Positions 1 to 8,331 of a DNA stretch of 16,120 bases are shown here, in pieces. The notes below the pieces were generated by a model. That model was given only the letters and a program-made list of their open reading frames with translations. It made no database searches and was not told the DNA's origin. This stretch comes from Bacillota bacterium (GTDB lineage Bacteria; Bacillota; Clostridia; Lachnospirales; Lachnospiraceae). Location: positions 1 through 16,120 of the forward strand of contig JAEWPN010000111.1 of assembly GCA_023399455.1 (NCBI GenBank), read 5' to 3'. Position 1 is the stretch's first letter, and every line of letters begins with the position of its first letter. The translations under genes and the position numbers were made by a program.

Positions 1-430
1 CATCCTCTCCCCAGTCCTCCAGGAGATGCTTATTGGATATGATGACGATTTCCTTCTCGTTCATCTCCCAAATCACTCCGCTGCCATATAAATTCCCCGC
101 ATTTATTTGAACAATTCCTGTCTTTACATTTTCATAGGCTGAAATTACATCGGCCTCCTCCAAGGCGTGCAGCGCCGTTCCGCCATAGCGCACCATGCCT
201 TCATACTGATCCTGAAATGTGGTAGTCTGGATAAGCGGGCGGCGAAGCGCCTCTCCGGTCGCATGAACCGTCAAAGAATCGCCCGGACAAAATACCGAAA
301 GACACAAGCAAACAATGCCTATGAACATAAAGCTCATGAACATAATATTTATGCAGCAGCATTTTCCATACCTTTTATTTCCATGCTTCAAAAAGCATTG
401 CTTCCTAAGACATGCGCTAACATACTTCAT
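1..430 (-). CDS. Trypsin-like serine protease, N-terminal part (cut by window edge)
   Basis: The reading frame is open from an ATG at 430 to the window edge, giving 143 codons. The start is supported by AAGG 8-12 nt upstream and an in-frame TGA just before it. The N-terminus is basic, followed by a hydrophobic stretch (about residues 35-56, INIMFMSFMFIGIVCLCL), so it is an uncleaved anchor or signal peptide placing the enzyme outside the membrane. The segment after it contains TGIVQINAGNLYGSGVIW and then IISNKHLLEDW. This matches the start of a chymotrypsin-fold S1 domain, where GSGV precedes the strand leading to the catalytic His (the H of NKH). The catalytic Asp and Ser would lie beyond the window, so activity cannot be judged. 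It could be HtrA/DegP-like or a simpler S1 protease. The run of three cysteines before the anchor (KCCCINIM) is odd. Confidence 0.72.
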   Translation of the reverse strand, partial: MKYVSACLRKQCFLKHGNKRYGKCCCINIMFMSFMFIGIVCLCLSVFCPGDSLTVHATGEALRRPLIQTTTFQDQYEGMVRYGGTALHALEEADVISAYENVKTGIVQINAGNLYGSGVIWEMNEKEIVIISNKHLLEDWGED

Positions 431-495
431 CGATCAACCTTCTTTTATTTATCGGGCTAGCGGGTTTTCTACTGCTGTTTGTCCGCGATATTCAT

Positions 496-524
496 AAAAA
501 TCTCCCCGATATGGAGAGATTTTT
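496..524 (-). terminator. Rho-independent terminator after rnpB
   Basis: Read on the minus strand, a 12-bp stem (AAAAATCTCTCC with GGGGAGATTTTT, one T-G pair) closes a 5-nt loop and ends in a T run. It lies 23 nt past the predicted 3' end of RNase P RNA. The A/T symmetry means it could work in both directions, but no plus-strand gene is present upstream. Confidence 0.85.
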
Positions 525-547
525 ACATTTTTATTTATTTTCATACT

Positions 548-890
548 AAGCAGAACGATAAGCCGGGTTATGTCGTGAATGATCATCTATCTTGGATTGC
601 CGTTGCCGGCAATCTCTAGCGACCCACCTGAAAGCAGGCCGGGCCGGCCTATCGCTTTCTATTCGGTCTTGCTTCGGATGGGGTTTACATGGCTCCGCCT
701 GTTACCAGCCGGACGGTAGTCTCTTACACTGCCCTTCCACCCTTACCCCGCATAGCGGGGCGGTTCATTTCTGTTGCACTATCCTTGGAGTCACCTCCAC
801 CGGACGTTATCCGGCATCCTGCCCTATGAAGCCCGGACTTTCCTCACCTGCTTCCTTTCGGAATTGCAGCCGCGATCATTTATTCTACTT
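548..890 (-). ncRNA. rnpB: RNase P RNA, type A
   Basis: This is the catalytic RNA that matures the 5' ends of pre-tRNAs together with RnpA. On the minus strand I can read the conserved blocks in order: GAGGAAAGTCCGGGC near the 5' end, ATAGTGCAACAGAAA, AGGGTGGAAGGGCAG, CTGGTAACAG, GTAAACCCC, GCAAGACCGAATAG, and GACATAACCCGGCTTAT near the 3' end. The layout of the middle blocks resembles the ancestral type A form rather than the Bacillus type B form. The ends were set from helix P1: AAGTAGAA at 890-883 pairs with TTCTGCTT at 555-548 (8 bp, one G-U). This gives about 343 nt, a normal size. The gene starts 34 nt after the kinase stop codon and is followed by a strong terminator. A plus-strand open frame across this region is an antisense artefact. 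Confidence 0.96.
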
Positions 891-909
891 AGCATTACTT
901 AACTTATAT

Positions 910-937
910 AGCATATTCCACGCATTAAACATGGAAA
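910..937 (-). promoter_or_regulatory. Possible rnpB promoter inside the 3' end of the kinase gene
   Basis: On the minus strand TTTCCA (937-932), a 16-nt spacer and TATGCT (915-910) resemble a sigma-A promoter and would start transcription about 10-15 nt before the RNase P RNA 5' end. A TATATAAG sequence just downstream is a competing -10. The match is weak, and rnpB may instead be processed from the upstream operon transcript. Confidence 0.3.
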
Positions 938-2580
938 CAGCTCCCTCCTACGAATTCTCGGCAAATGGAATTCTTCGGGAGGTTTTCACTGCTCACACCG
1001 ATAAAATATTCTAAAAATTTTAAAAGCCTCTTCGCTTCATAATATTCGGGTTCACCCTTTTCTATTCCAAATAAAAGAGGCTCCGCATATTGCTTCAAAA
1101 TTGCCAGCTCGTAAATCAATGCAGAATTAAACATAGCATCTGCACTTTCCTGAAACGGAAAAATATATTTCTCTTCGCCCTTTCTGACGGAGTTCCACAT
1201 CTCTATCGTTCGCTTTGCCGAAGCTCCCCTCGTCCGGGCATCTCTCACCATACGCCGCAGAAGTCTGCCATCCGTGGTTGGAATCCTATTGTGCTCGTCG
1301 ATATTGATACTCGTCAAGGCACTGATATAAATCTTGTACTTGCTTTCATCCGGCAGAGAATAAGACGTATCTCCGTTCAGTCCGTGGATTCCTTCTATCA
1401 CAAGGACATCCTCCGGCCCCAGCTTTTTATAGTCTCCCCGATATTCCCGCAGCCCCGTCTTAAAGTTGAAGCTCGGCAGTTCCACCGTCTCTCCTCTAAG
1501 CAATCTCGTCATATCCTCATTGAACTGCTCGACATCTATCGCTTCCAGGCATTCGAAATTATAATCTCCATTCTCGTCTATAGGCGTATTATCCCGGTTG
1601 ACGAAATAATCATCAAGGCCGATGGGATGAGGAGTCAGGCCATATGTGCGAAGCTGAATGGACAGTCTGTGTGAAAAGGTCGTCTTTCCCGAGGATGACG
1701 GACCCGCGATCATTACGAACTTTACGCCTTGGCGCTTCACAATGTCCTTGGCTATTTCGCCGATTCTCCGCTCTTGAAGCGCCTCCTGAACGAGTATTAA
1801 ATCGTTGATATTCCCCATGCAAATCTGGTCGTTTAAGTCTCCTACAGTGTCGACACCCACCATGATACCCCATTCATCCGATTTTTTCAAGGTCTCGAAC
1901 AACTTTTCTCTGGGTTCCATCATCGGAAGCTTATCAGGCACCTGCTGTTCAGGAAGGAGGAGCATCAGTCCATCCTCGTAAGCAAACACCTCAAAATATT
2001 TAACATAGCCGGTACTGGGAAGCATATAACCGTAATAATAGTCGTAATAACCGTCCAGACAATATACGTTCACATAAGAGCTTCTACGGTAACGGAACAG
2101 CTTTTCCTTATCCTTCATATTCTGTCCCCGGAAGATTTCCATGGCTTCGTTAATCGGATAAGACTTCTTTGTAATCGGTATATTCTCCTCTGCCAGCTTC
2201 CGCATTCTCTCGTTCAGCCTGCGGATAAACTCGGATTCTATTTTGAAATCACCGTCAATACTGCAATAATAACCGGGACCGATGGCGAATTCCACCTTGA
2301 TTTTCCTAAGCATATCTCGTCCCGCAACATCCCTGAGCGCCTTAATCAGCAGCATGATTGCCGTGCGAACGTAGGTTTTATGTCCTACCGGATCGCCCAA
2401 AGTGATGAAGGTCAGCTCACAGTCCTTCTTCACTTCCTTAATCAATTCCCTTATCTTTCCATCGGCGGTTATAAGACCAATCTTTTGTTGATACCGGCTC
2501 TGATATTCCTTCGCGATTTCCTCGTACGAGATACCCTCTTCATATCGTCTCTTCTCACCGTCTATCGTAACTGTAACCAT
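925..2580 (-). CDS. Nucleoside (uridine-type) kinase with N-terminal TGS and ThrRS editing-like domains
   Basis: The protein is 551 aa from the ATG at 2580. That start has GGAGG 5 nt upstream, whereas the longer frame from 2616 overlaps nif3 and lacks a usable site. Three parts are visible. A TGS-like domain (about 1-60) begins MVTVTIDGEKRRYEEG. A region like the threonyl-tRNA synthetase second additional domain follows (about 65-200), with GPGYYCSIDG and ENIPITKK. The third part is a P-loop kinase domain with Walker A GPSSSGKTTF (about 291), substrate loop GLDDYFVNR and VIEGIHGLN, as in uridine kinase/phosphoribulokinase proteins. It probably phosphorylates a nucleoside or related metabolite; the true substrate is not known to me. 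The ThrRS-like metal motif HxxxH appears degraded (GHKTYVR). It lies 23 nt after the nif3-like gene and just before rnpB. Confidence 0.85.
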   Translation of the reverse strand: MVTVTIDGEKRRYEEGISYEEIAKEYQSRYQQKIGLITADGKIRELIKEVKKDCELTFITLGDPVGHKTYVRTAIMLLIKALRDVAGRDMLRKIKVEFAIGPGYYCSIDGDFKIESEFIRRLNERMRKLAEENIPITKKSYPINEAMEIFRGQNMKDKEKLFRYRRSSYVNVYCLDGYYDYYYGYMLPSTGYVKYFEVFAYEDGLMLLLPEQQVPDKLPMMEPREKLFETLKKSDEWGIMVGVDTVGDLNDQICMGNINDLILVQEALQERRIGEIAKDIVKRQGVKFVMIAGPSSSGKTTFSHRLSIQLRTYGLTPHPIGLDDYFVNRDNTPIDENGDYNFECLEAIDVEQFNEDMTRLLRGETVELPSFNFKTGLREYRGDYKKLGPEDVLVIEGIHGLNGDTSYSLPDESKYKIYISALTSINIDEHNRIPTTDGRLLRRMVRDARTRGASAKRTIEMWNSVRKGEEKYIFPFQESADAMFNSALIYELAILKQYAEPLLFGIEKGEPEYYEAKRLLKFLEYFIGVSSENLPKNSICREFVGGSCFHV

Positions 2581-2603
2581 GCTGTCCTCCAAAATCCTGC
2601 TGC

Positions 2604-3386
2604 CTATAATATCCAAAACGGATTCTTTTCCTTCGCTGCAAATACGGTAAGCTGCGGCAGCTCTCTTCTAATATATTCCTTCATATACGGAATAAATATC
2701 TTCTCCAAGCCGAAATGTCCGGCATCTATGATCGCAAGTCCCTGCGCCATCGCATCCAGCCCCTCGTGGTGCTCGATATCTCCGGTAATGAGCACCTCCA
2801 CTCCCGCCGATACCGCAGGCTTTATCATGGTTTTGCCGGAACCCGGTGACACTGCCGCCCATTCGATAGGCGTATCCTGCTCCCCGTATATTTTTACATG
2901 CTCTAGTTCAAAGGTTTCTTTTACAAAGGAAGCACACTCCTCCAGCGTCATAATCTGAATAAGCCTTCCATACCTGCCCAGTCCTTCTTTTGCAATTTCA
3001 TCCTCATAGGTAATGTCAAGCACCTGCCTGTCTTTTAGTCCAAGCTCGTCCGCCGCCGCGTCCGCCATTCCCATTACGTCGAAATTCGTGTGCATGGCAT
3101 AATAGCTGATATCATTCTGCAGCAGCTTTATCAGTCTGCGTCCGATGAAATCCTCCGCCGTAATTTTTTTCATAGGAGAGAATATAAGCGGATGATGGGT
3201 CAGAAGCATATCCGCTCCCACACGCACCGCCTCGTCTATTACCTCGTCGGTAGCATCCAGCGCGATACATAGTCTGCTCACTTCCTTATCCGCTCTCCCC
3301 GCAAGGAGGCCTACATTATCCCAGCTTTCCGCAAAGGAAGAGGGAGAAAGCCTTTCCAGACTTTCTATGATTTTATCACATCTCAT
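2604..3386 (-). CDS. Nif3-like dinuclear metal-centre protein
   Basis: At 260 aa this is the short form of the Nif3/YqfO/YbgI family, lacking the inserted PII-like domain of Bacillus YqfO. The metal-binding motifs are present: LLTHHPLIF (about 62-70), MHTNFD (98-103), TGDIEHHEG (about 202-210) and DAGHFGLE (about 220-227). Family members form toroidal hexamers with two metal ions per subunit. Their biochemical role is unsettled; GTP cyclohydrolase type and metal-dependent hydrolase functions have been proposed. AAAGG lies 9 nt before the ATG. It follows trmK by 34 nt, and the trmK-nif3 pairing after rpoD is common in Firmicutes. Orthology to B. subtilis yqfO is likely but I give no symbol because domain content differs. 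Confidence 0.92.
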   Translation of the reverse strand: MRCDKIIESLERLSPSSFAESWDNVGLLAGRADKEVSRLCIALDATDEVIDEAVRVGADMLLTHHPLIFSPMKKITAEDFIGRRLIKLLQNDISYYAMHTNFDVMGMADAAADELGLKDRQVLDITYEDEIAKEGLGRYGRLIQIMTLEECASFVKETFELEHVKIYGEQDTPIEWAAVSPGSGKTMIKPAVSAGVEVLITGDIEHHEGLDAMAQGLAIIDAGHFGLEKIFIPYMKEYIRRELPQLTVFAAKEKNPFWIL

Positions 3387-3420
3387 ATACAGCTGCCTTT
3401 CCCGCGCTTTATACTATTAA

Positions 3421-4197
3421 TCAAAAATAAGAAAGCGCCGAATCAATATCCTTTATTCTGCCTTCTATCTCTTTCTGCCTTATATCCCGTCTGCGGCTTT
3501 GCTGTTCATTCCCTCCGGCGGCTTTTTTAAGTCCGGTAAGAATTTCCTCGCATAACGCTCGTTCTTTCATAAGAAATCCGTGAAGCACCGGATTCCTTTT
3601 CTCTAAAAGGATAGGACCATATTTATCTGACACCCGCCTGTTCACCGGCTGTAAAGCTGAGTCTTCGTCCTTCCCCGTCCCGGGACAAGCTTTGATGACC
3701 GGATAATATTTGCGGTCCTCCAAAATCATGTCCTCATCCATTATATGATAGCCTTGCTTTCGCAAAAATTCCCTTATGCCTTGTATCTCCGACTGAGGCT
3801 GCAAAATCACCTCCTGCATAAAGCGTATCTTGTCCTTTCCTTCTTCCATGATCCGCTTCATCAATTTGCCGCCCATTCCCGCACAAATCAAGGTGTCCGC
3901 TTCTCCCCGGCACAAAGCCGTTACTCCGTCGGACAATCTGGTTTCTATGTAGTCTGTCAAAGCATATTCTTTTACATTCTCTTTTGCAGCCTCCAGGGGG
4001 CCTTTTCCCACATCCATTGCTAATGCCCTCGGGCTAATTCCGTTTTTTACCAGATATATGGATACGAATCCATGGTCACAGCCTACGTCGCACACAATAT
4101 TTCCCTTTGTCACCATGCCGGCTACGCAGAGCATTCTATCCGACAGCCCGACTTCCCTGGACCGTAAATCAACATTTAAATTTTCCTTATGATCCAT
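3421..4197 (-). CDS. trmK: tRNA (adenine(22)-N1)-methyltransferase TrmK
   Basis: The 258-aa protein belongs to the class I SAM methyltransferases that make m1A at position 22 of tRNA. Motif I is VCDVGCDHGFVS (about 35-46), with the conserved GCDHG typical of TrmK. The AGMGGKLM motif (about 112) and LQPQSE further on are family hallmarks, near the catalytic site. The C-terminal tail is lysine/arginine-rich and probably coiled-coil, as in TrmK where it helps tRNA binding. The gene begins only 12 nt after the rpoD stop and has no clear Shine-Dalgarno, so translation is probably coupled to rpoD. The first ~15 residues before LSDRM may be extra, but I see no better start. Confidence 0.92.
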   Translation of the reverse strand: MDHKENLNVDLRSREVGLSDRMLCVAGMVTKGNIVCDVGCDHGFVSIYLVKNGISPRALAMDVGKGPLEAAKENVKEYALTDYIETRLSDGVTALCRGEADTLICAGMGGKLMKRIMEEGKDKIRFMQEVILQPQSEIQGIREFLRKQGYHIMDEDMILEDRKYYPVIKACPGTGKDEDSALQPVNRRVSDKYGPILLEKRNPVLHGFLMKERALCEEILTGLKKAAGGNEQQSRRRDIRQKEIEGRIKDIDSALSYF

Positions 4198-4209
4198 GCT
4201 TTTATCCGA

Positions 4210-5334
4210 TTAATCCAAGTAATCTTTCAGCTTGCGGCTTCTGCTGGGATGGCGGAGCTTACGAAGCGCTTTCGCTTCTATCTGCCTGATTCGCTCTCTG
4301 GTAACATTGAATTCCTTTCCAACTTCCTCCAGCGTTCTGGCACGTCCGTCGTCCAAACCGAAGCGAAGGCGAAGCACCTTTTGTTCTCTTTCTGTCAAGG
4401 TGCCAAGCACCTCCACAAGCTGCTCCTTTAATAAAGTAAAAGCCGCCGCATCCGCGGGTACCGGCACGTTATCGTCCTGAATGAAATCGCCCAGATGGCT
4501 GTCTTCCTCTTCACCGATAGGGGTTTCCAAGGAAACCGGTTCCTGGGAAATTTTGAGAATCTCTCTTACCCTATCCACCGGCATATTCATTTCCTCAGCT
4601 ATTTCTTCCGGAGAAGGCTCTCTGCCCAATTCCTGAAGGAGCTGTCTGCTGACACGAATCAGCTTATTGATTGTCTCCACCATATGGACGGGAATTCGAA
4701 TCGTTCTCGCCTGATCGGCTATAGCTCTTGTAATCGCCTGGCGAATCCACCACGTCGCATAGGTAGAGAATTTGTATCCTTTTCTATAATCAAATTTTTC
4801 CACAGCCTTAATAAGGCCAAGATTGCCTTCCTGAATCAAATCGAGAAAAAGCATACCGCGGCCTACATACCTCTTGGCTATGCTGACAACGAGACGAAGA
4901 TTCGCCTCCGCAAGGCGCTTTTTCGCCTCATCATCGCCCATCTCCATCTTCTTCGCCAGCTCGATTTCCTCTTCTGCGCTCAGAAGGGGTACCTTACCGA
5001 TTTCCTTCAGATACATTCTGACGGGATCCTCGATGCTGATGCCGTCCGGAACAGTAAGATCGATATTCTCCACATCGACCTCATCCTCCTCCGTGAGGAT
5101 AATCTCCTCGTCATCCACATCGTCATCCTCCGTGATGCGAAGTACATCCACGTTATTCTGTTCCAGGGTTTCCATTATTTTATCGAAGTGTTCCTCTTCC
5201 AGTGCCATGTCGGCAAAAAAATCATTAATCTCCTGATACTCCAGTACATTCTTTTTCTTTTTAGCAGCGCCTAAGAGCTCTTTCAAATGCTCATCAAACT
5301 TTGCTTGTGTGTTTTCATCCATTTTAGGTTCCAT
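4210..5334 (-). CDS. rpoD: Primary RNA polymerase sigma factor (SigA/RpoD)
   Basis: The 374-aa protein is the compact Firmicute housekeeping sigma factor. Visible are an N-terminal region 1.1-like segment with an acidic run (about 68-90), region 1.2 ([17 protein letters not shown], 102-118), and region 2 with [36 protein letters not shown] split over 167-201, which recognises and melts the -10. Region 3 ([15 protein letters not shown]) and region 4 ([20 protein letters not shown], about 336-355), which reads the -35, follow. The downstream end KLKDYLD is canonical. Start choice is uncertain: GAGGAAGG abuts the ATG at 5334, so the ATG at codon 5 (5322) could be used instead. It follows dnaG by 28 nt, the classic macromolecular-synthesis pairing. 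Confidence 0.98.
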   Translation of the reverse strand: MEPKMDENTQAKFDEHLKELLGAAKKKKNVLEYQEINDFFADMALEEEHFDKIMETLEQNNVDVLRITEDDDVDDEEIILTEEDEVDVENIDLTVPDGISIEDPVRMYLKEIGKVPLLSAEEEIELAKKMEMGDDEAKKRLAEANLRLVVSIAKRYVGRGMLFLDLIQEGNLGLIKAVEKFDYRKGYKFSTYATWWIRQAITRAIADQARTIRIPVHMVETINKLIRVSRQLLQELGREPSPEEIAEEMNMPVDRVREILKISQEPVSLETPIGEEEDSHLGDFIQDDNVPVPADAAAFTLLKEQLVEVLGTLTEREQKVLRLRFGLDDGRARTLEEVGKEFNVTRERIRQIEAKALRKLRHPSRSRKLKDYLD

Positions 5335-5362
5335 CCTTCCTCATGTAGTCATAGTATTATCT

Positions 5363-7138
5363 TTAATCTAAAGAAATATGCGTTTTGCTAAGTTCTTCCA
5401 ACGCTTTTTTTCCCGCAATTACCTGCTTTAACGAACTTACGTCGGCACCAAGCCTGCCGGAATAATATTCATAGCTATTCTTTTTTACCGTATAAACGAT
5501 ATCGTGGAAAGCCTTTTCCCTTTCCTGTTTCGTCTCCAGTTCCTCCAGCTTGGTATTAAAAAGCGCCGCCACCTCACGCTGGTCCTCTTCATCCGTAAAA
5601 AGGCTGATGATATAAGCCGGATTCAGCTTCCCCTGCTCCAGGCCCTCGAACAGCTTGTCCGCTACCTTCCGGTACAGCTCCTCCGTAAAATCCTCGGGAG
5701 ATATATATTTCACAATTTTCGCAAATACTTCCGGCTCCTCCGCAATCCATGTGATAAGAAGCCTCTGTGACTTCTTCCGGTTTTCTTCCGGCGTATTCTT
5801 CTTCTCTACGATTCCGGATTTGGGGCGAACAATCGGACTTACCAGCCCTGTCTGTGCCGCATAGGAGGTTACCAGCTTCCTGAGATTATCAAAACCTATA
5901 TTATATTTATCCGCCACCGCTTCTATGTAGTTCTCCCGTTCCACCTCCTCAGGAAACCCGCACAGCTTCTTTGCGATTTCCCTATGGAATTTGGTCTTGG
6001 ATTCCGGGTCCTTTAGGTTATATTCCTTTTCCATGATGCGAAGCTCGAAGAAAAAACTGTTCTCCGCCTCTTCCATCCTCTGCCGAAACGCTTCCGTTCC
6101 CAGATTCTTAATGAATTCATCCGGGTCCTTATAGGGTTCCAGATTGAGTACCTTACCGCTCAAGTCCACTTCCTTCAATATGGAGATAGCCCGAAGCGCT
6201 GCATTCACTCCTGCTCCGTCGTTGTCATAGGCGAGCAGAACTTCCTCCGTATAACGGCGCAGAAGATTCGCCTGCCCTGCAGTAAACGCTGTTCCAAGGG
6301 AGGCTACCGCCTGTGTAAATCCGGCTTGGTGCATGGCAATAACATCCATATAGCCTTCGCAAAGAATAATGTTGCTCTGTCTGGAGGTTCTCGCGAAATT
6401 CAGACCGTACAAATTGCGGCTTTTATCAAAAATCATCGTCTCCGGCGAGTTTAGGTATTTCGGCTTGGCATCGCCCATCACGCGTCCGCCGAAGCCTATT
6501 ACTCTATGATTGATGTCCTGAATGGGGAACATGACTCTGTTCCAGAACTTGTCGTGAACTCCATATTTCTCATCGAAACTCGCAAGTCCCGCTTCTTGTA
6601 TCAGCTCGTCCTGGTAACCCTTGGTGCGCAGGTATTGTACCAAGTCGTTGCTGGATACATTGGAGAAACCCAGTCCGAACTTTTTCATCATCTCGTCGCT
6701 AAGCTGCCTGTCCGCCAAATAACGGTAACCTATACTGCCCCTTTGGGACCGGAGCTGATAATAAAAGTATTTCGCCGCCTCTTTATTCACTTCTAACAGC
6801 TTATTTCTTTTGCCTTCCTTTTTCTTTACCTCTTCCGAATATTCTATCTCGGGCAGATCCACCTTCACTCTGTCCGCCAGCATCTTAACCGCCTCAGGAA
6901 AAGTAAAGTTCTCATATTCCATAATAAAAGTAAATACATTTCCGCCCGCTCCGCAACCGAAGCAATAATACATCTGCTTGCTTCCCGAAACGGAAAAGGA
7001 GGGGGATTTTTCATTATGAAAGGGACAAAGACCGAAATGGCTGCTCCCTTTTTTCTGCAAACGCACATAACCGGAAATCACATCTACTATATCGTTTTTC
7101 AACCGTACTTCTTCAACTAACTCATCAGGATAGTACAC
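5363..7138 (-). CDS. dnaG: DNA primase DnaG
   Basis: DnaG synthesises RNA primers at the replication fork. I place the start at the GTG at 7138 (591 aa): AGAAGGG lies 8 nt upstream, while the ATG two codons earlier is only about 2-3 nt from that site. The result, (M)YYPDELVEEVRLKNDIVDV, matches the usual primase N-terminus. The CHC2 zinc finger has C38, H41, C59 and C62 (LCPFHNEKSPSF to YYCFGCGAGGN). The Toprim catalytic core carries LCEGYMDV (about 257-264, catalytic Glu) and LLAYDNDGAG (the metal-binding DxD). The C-terminal region, beginning after about residue 440, is the DnaB-helicase-binding part and is more diverged. It lies between the dGTPase-like gene and rpoD. Confidence 0.97.
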   Translation of the reverse strand: MYYPDELVEEVRLKNDIVDVISGYVRLQKKGSSHFGLCPFHNEKSPSFSVSGSKQMYYCFGCGAGGNVFTFIMEYENFTFPEAVKMLADRVKVDLPEIEYSEEVKKKEGKRNKLLEVNKEAAKYFYYQLRSQRGSIGYRYLADRQLSDEMMKKFGLGFSNVSSNDLVQYLRTKGYQDELIQEAGLASFDEKYGVHDKFWNRVMFPIQDINHRVIGFGGRVMGDAKPKYLNSPETMIFDKSRNLYGLNFARTSRQSNIILCEGYMDVIAMHQAGFTQAVASLGTAFTAGQANLLRRYTEEVLLAYDNDGAGVNAALRAISILKEVDLSGKVLNLEPYKDPDEFIKNLGTEAFRQRMEEAENSFFFELRIMEKEYNLKDPESKTKFHREIAKKLCGFPEEVERENYIEAVADKYNIGFDNLRKLVTSYAAQTGLVSPIVRPKSGIVEKKNTPEENRKKSQRLLITWIAEEPEVFAKIVKYISPEDFTEELYRKVADKLFEGLEQGKLNPAYIISLFTDEEDQREVAALFNTKLEELETKQEREKAFHDIVYTVKKNSYEYYSGRLGADVSSLKQVIAGKKALEELSKTHISLD

Positions 7139-7195
7139 GCTCATTTCCCTTCTTATCTGTAAATATATCTCAAAAAGTTATACGCCGCTTAAAGC

Positions 7196-8209
7196 TCAAT
7201 AATGCCATGATTTCGGTATGAACAACTCTTCATATTTGGCAATGGCGAAGCGGTCCGTCATTGCTCCGATGAAATCGCACACGATAATCTGAGCAGGCTC
7301 CCCATACTCCTCCATCCGGGCGGTAAGATGCCCCGGAAGAAGCTCCATATGACGAAGATAATATTCATAAAGCGACTCCATCAGCATCTCTGCTTTCTTC
7401 TCCTCGCTCTTAGCTTCCTTGTTCTTGTACACTCGTTCAAACATGAATTCTCTCAGCTTCTTCATAGCCTCGGCTACCGGAGGCGACATCATGATATCGT
7501 CTCTGTCATAGCTGGTGGTTACCAAATCGTGAATGAAATGGTCCAGACGCTCTCCCGTGGTCTTTCCGATTACTTCTCCGATTTCCCCGGGAACATCGGA
7601 CTCCTTCAAAATCCCGCCACGAATAGCATCGTCCATATCGTGATGGATATATGCAATCTTATCCGAAAATCGGACAATTTTTCCTTCCAATGTAAAGGGC
7701 ATTCCCTTTGTCTGATGGTTGCGGATCCCGTCTCTGACCTCCTCCGTCAGATTAAGCCCCTGCCCATCCTTTTCTAAGCAGTCAACCGTACGGACGCTTT
7801 GTTCACTGTGACAGAAACCGTACGGGCACACTCTGTCAAGGGCACGCTCTCCCGCATGGCCGAAGGGTGTATGACCCAAATCGTGGCCTAAAGCAATGGC
7901 CTCTGCCAAATCCTCGTTCATACGAAGGGCCTTGGCAATGGTGCGGGCATTTTGAGATACTTCCAGTGTATGGGTCAGTCTCGTTCTATAATGATCGCCC
8001 TCCGGCGTTAAAAAGACCTGTGTCTTATCTTTCAGACGCCTGAATGCCTTACTATGCAGTATTCTGTCCCTATCCCGCTGATAGACCGGACGGATGTCAC
8101 ACTGCTCCTCTTCCCTCAGCCTGCCTCTGGAATTCATGCTTAATGATGCATAGGGACTTAAATATTCTTTTTCCCACTGTTCCATTTTCTCTCGAATCAA
8201 AATGGTCAC
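7196..8209 (-). CDS. dgt: dGTPase-like HD-domain triphosphohydrolase
   Basis: The protein is 337 aa from the GTG at 8209, where GAGG lies 10 nt upstream and the N-terminus (VTILIREKMEQWEKEYLSPY) matches relatives. The frame extends to another GTG at 8254, but that start lacks a good ribosome site. Family hallmarks are AFRRLKDKTQVF (55-66), RTRLTHTLEVSQNARTIA (75-92), and the HD motif in LGHDLGHTPFGHAG (107-120), plus FSDKIAYIHHDMDD for the distal Asp. Metal ligands are probably H80, H109, D110 and that Asp. Members hydrolyse dNTPs to nucleoside and triphosphate; Firmicute homologues often need dNTP effectors, and substrate range cannot be read from sequence. It is 57 nt upstream of dnaG, linking nucleotide pool control with replication. 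Confidence 0.9.
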   Translation of the reverse strand: MTILIREKMEQWEKEYLSPYASLSMNSRGRLREEEQCDIRPVYQRDRDRILHSKAFRRLKDKTQVFLTPEGDHYRTRLTHTLEVSQNARTIAKALRMNEDLAEAIALGHDLGHTPFGHAGERALDRVCPYGFCHSEQSVRTVDCLEKDGQGLNLTEEVRDGIRNHQTKGMPFTLEGKIVRFSDKIAYIHHDMDDAIRGGILKESDVPGEIGEVIGKTTGERLDHFIHDLVTTSYDRDDIMMSPPVAEAMKKLREFMFERVYKNKEAKSEEKKAEMLMESLYEYYLRHMELLPGHLTARMEEYGEPAQIIVCDFIGAMTDRFAIAKYEELFIPKSWHY

Positions 8210-8298
8210 CCGGCTTTTACCTCTACCTTTCACTGTCACACCAAAAACGTCCACTGTATTAAATATTCTCGGCCCGTTTAAAAATTCCTTTATTTTTT

Positions 8299-8320
8299 CT
8301 GTATTTTACAGTTATTTTTT
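8299..8320 (+). other. Small hairpin with T tract between dGTPase and esterase genes
   Basis: CTGTA-TTT-TACAG followed by TTATTTTTTT has the form of a weak terminator on the plus strand. No plus-strand gene lies upstream and both neighbours are on the minus strand. On the minus strand it would be a 5-bp hairpin followed by A's. The whole 122-nt gap (8210-8331) is A/T rich and I see no convincing promoter for the dGTPase in it. Confidence 0.2.
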
Positions 8321-8331
8321 TGTTTTGCACT

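Noticed and set aside
431..495. Promoter for the serine protease gene
   Set aside because: I looked for a -35/-10 pair between the rnpB terminator and the ATG and found none better than chance.
592..1014. Plus-strand open frame of 140 codons
   Set aside because: It is the antisense of RNase P RNA and the kinase 3' end, with no ribosome site and a non-protein-like composition.
4495..5274. Plus-strand 259-codon open frame opposite rpoD
   Set aside because: It mirrors the highly constrained rpoD gene and has no ribosome site or recognisable domain.
8210..8254. Longer N-terminus for the dGTPase from a GTG at 8254
   Set aside because: The extra 15 residues do not look like the family's N-terminus, and GAGG is better placed for the GTG at 8209.
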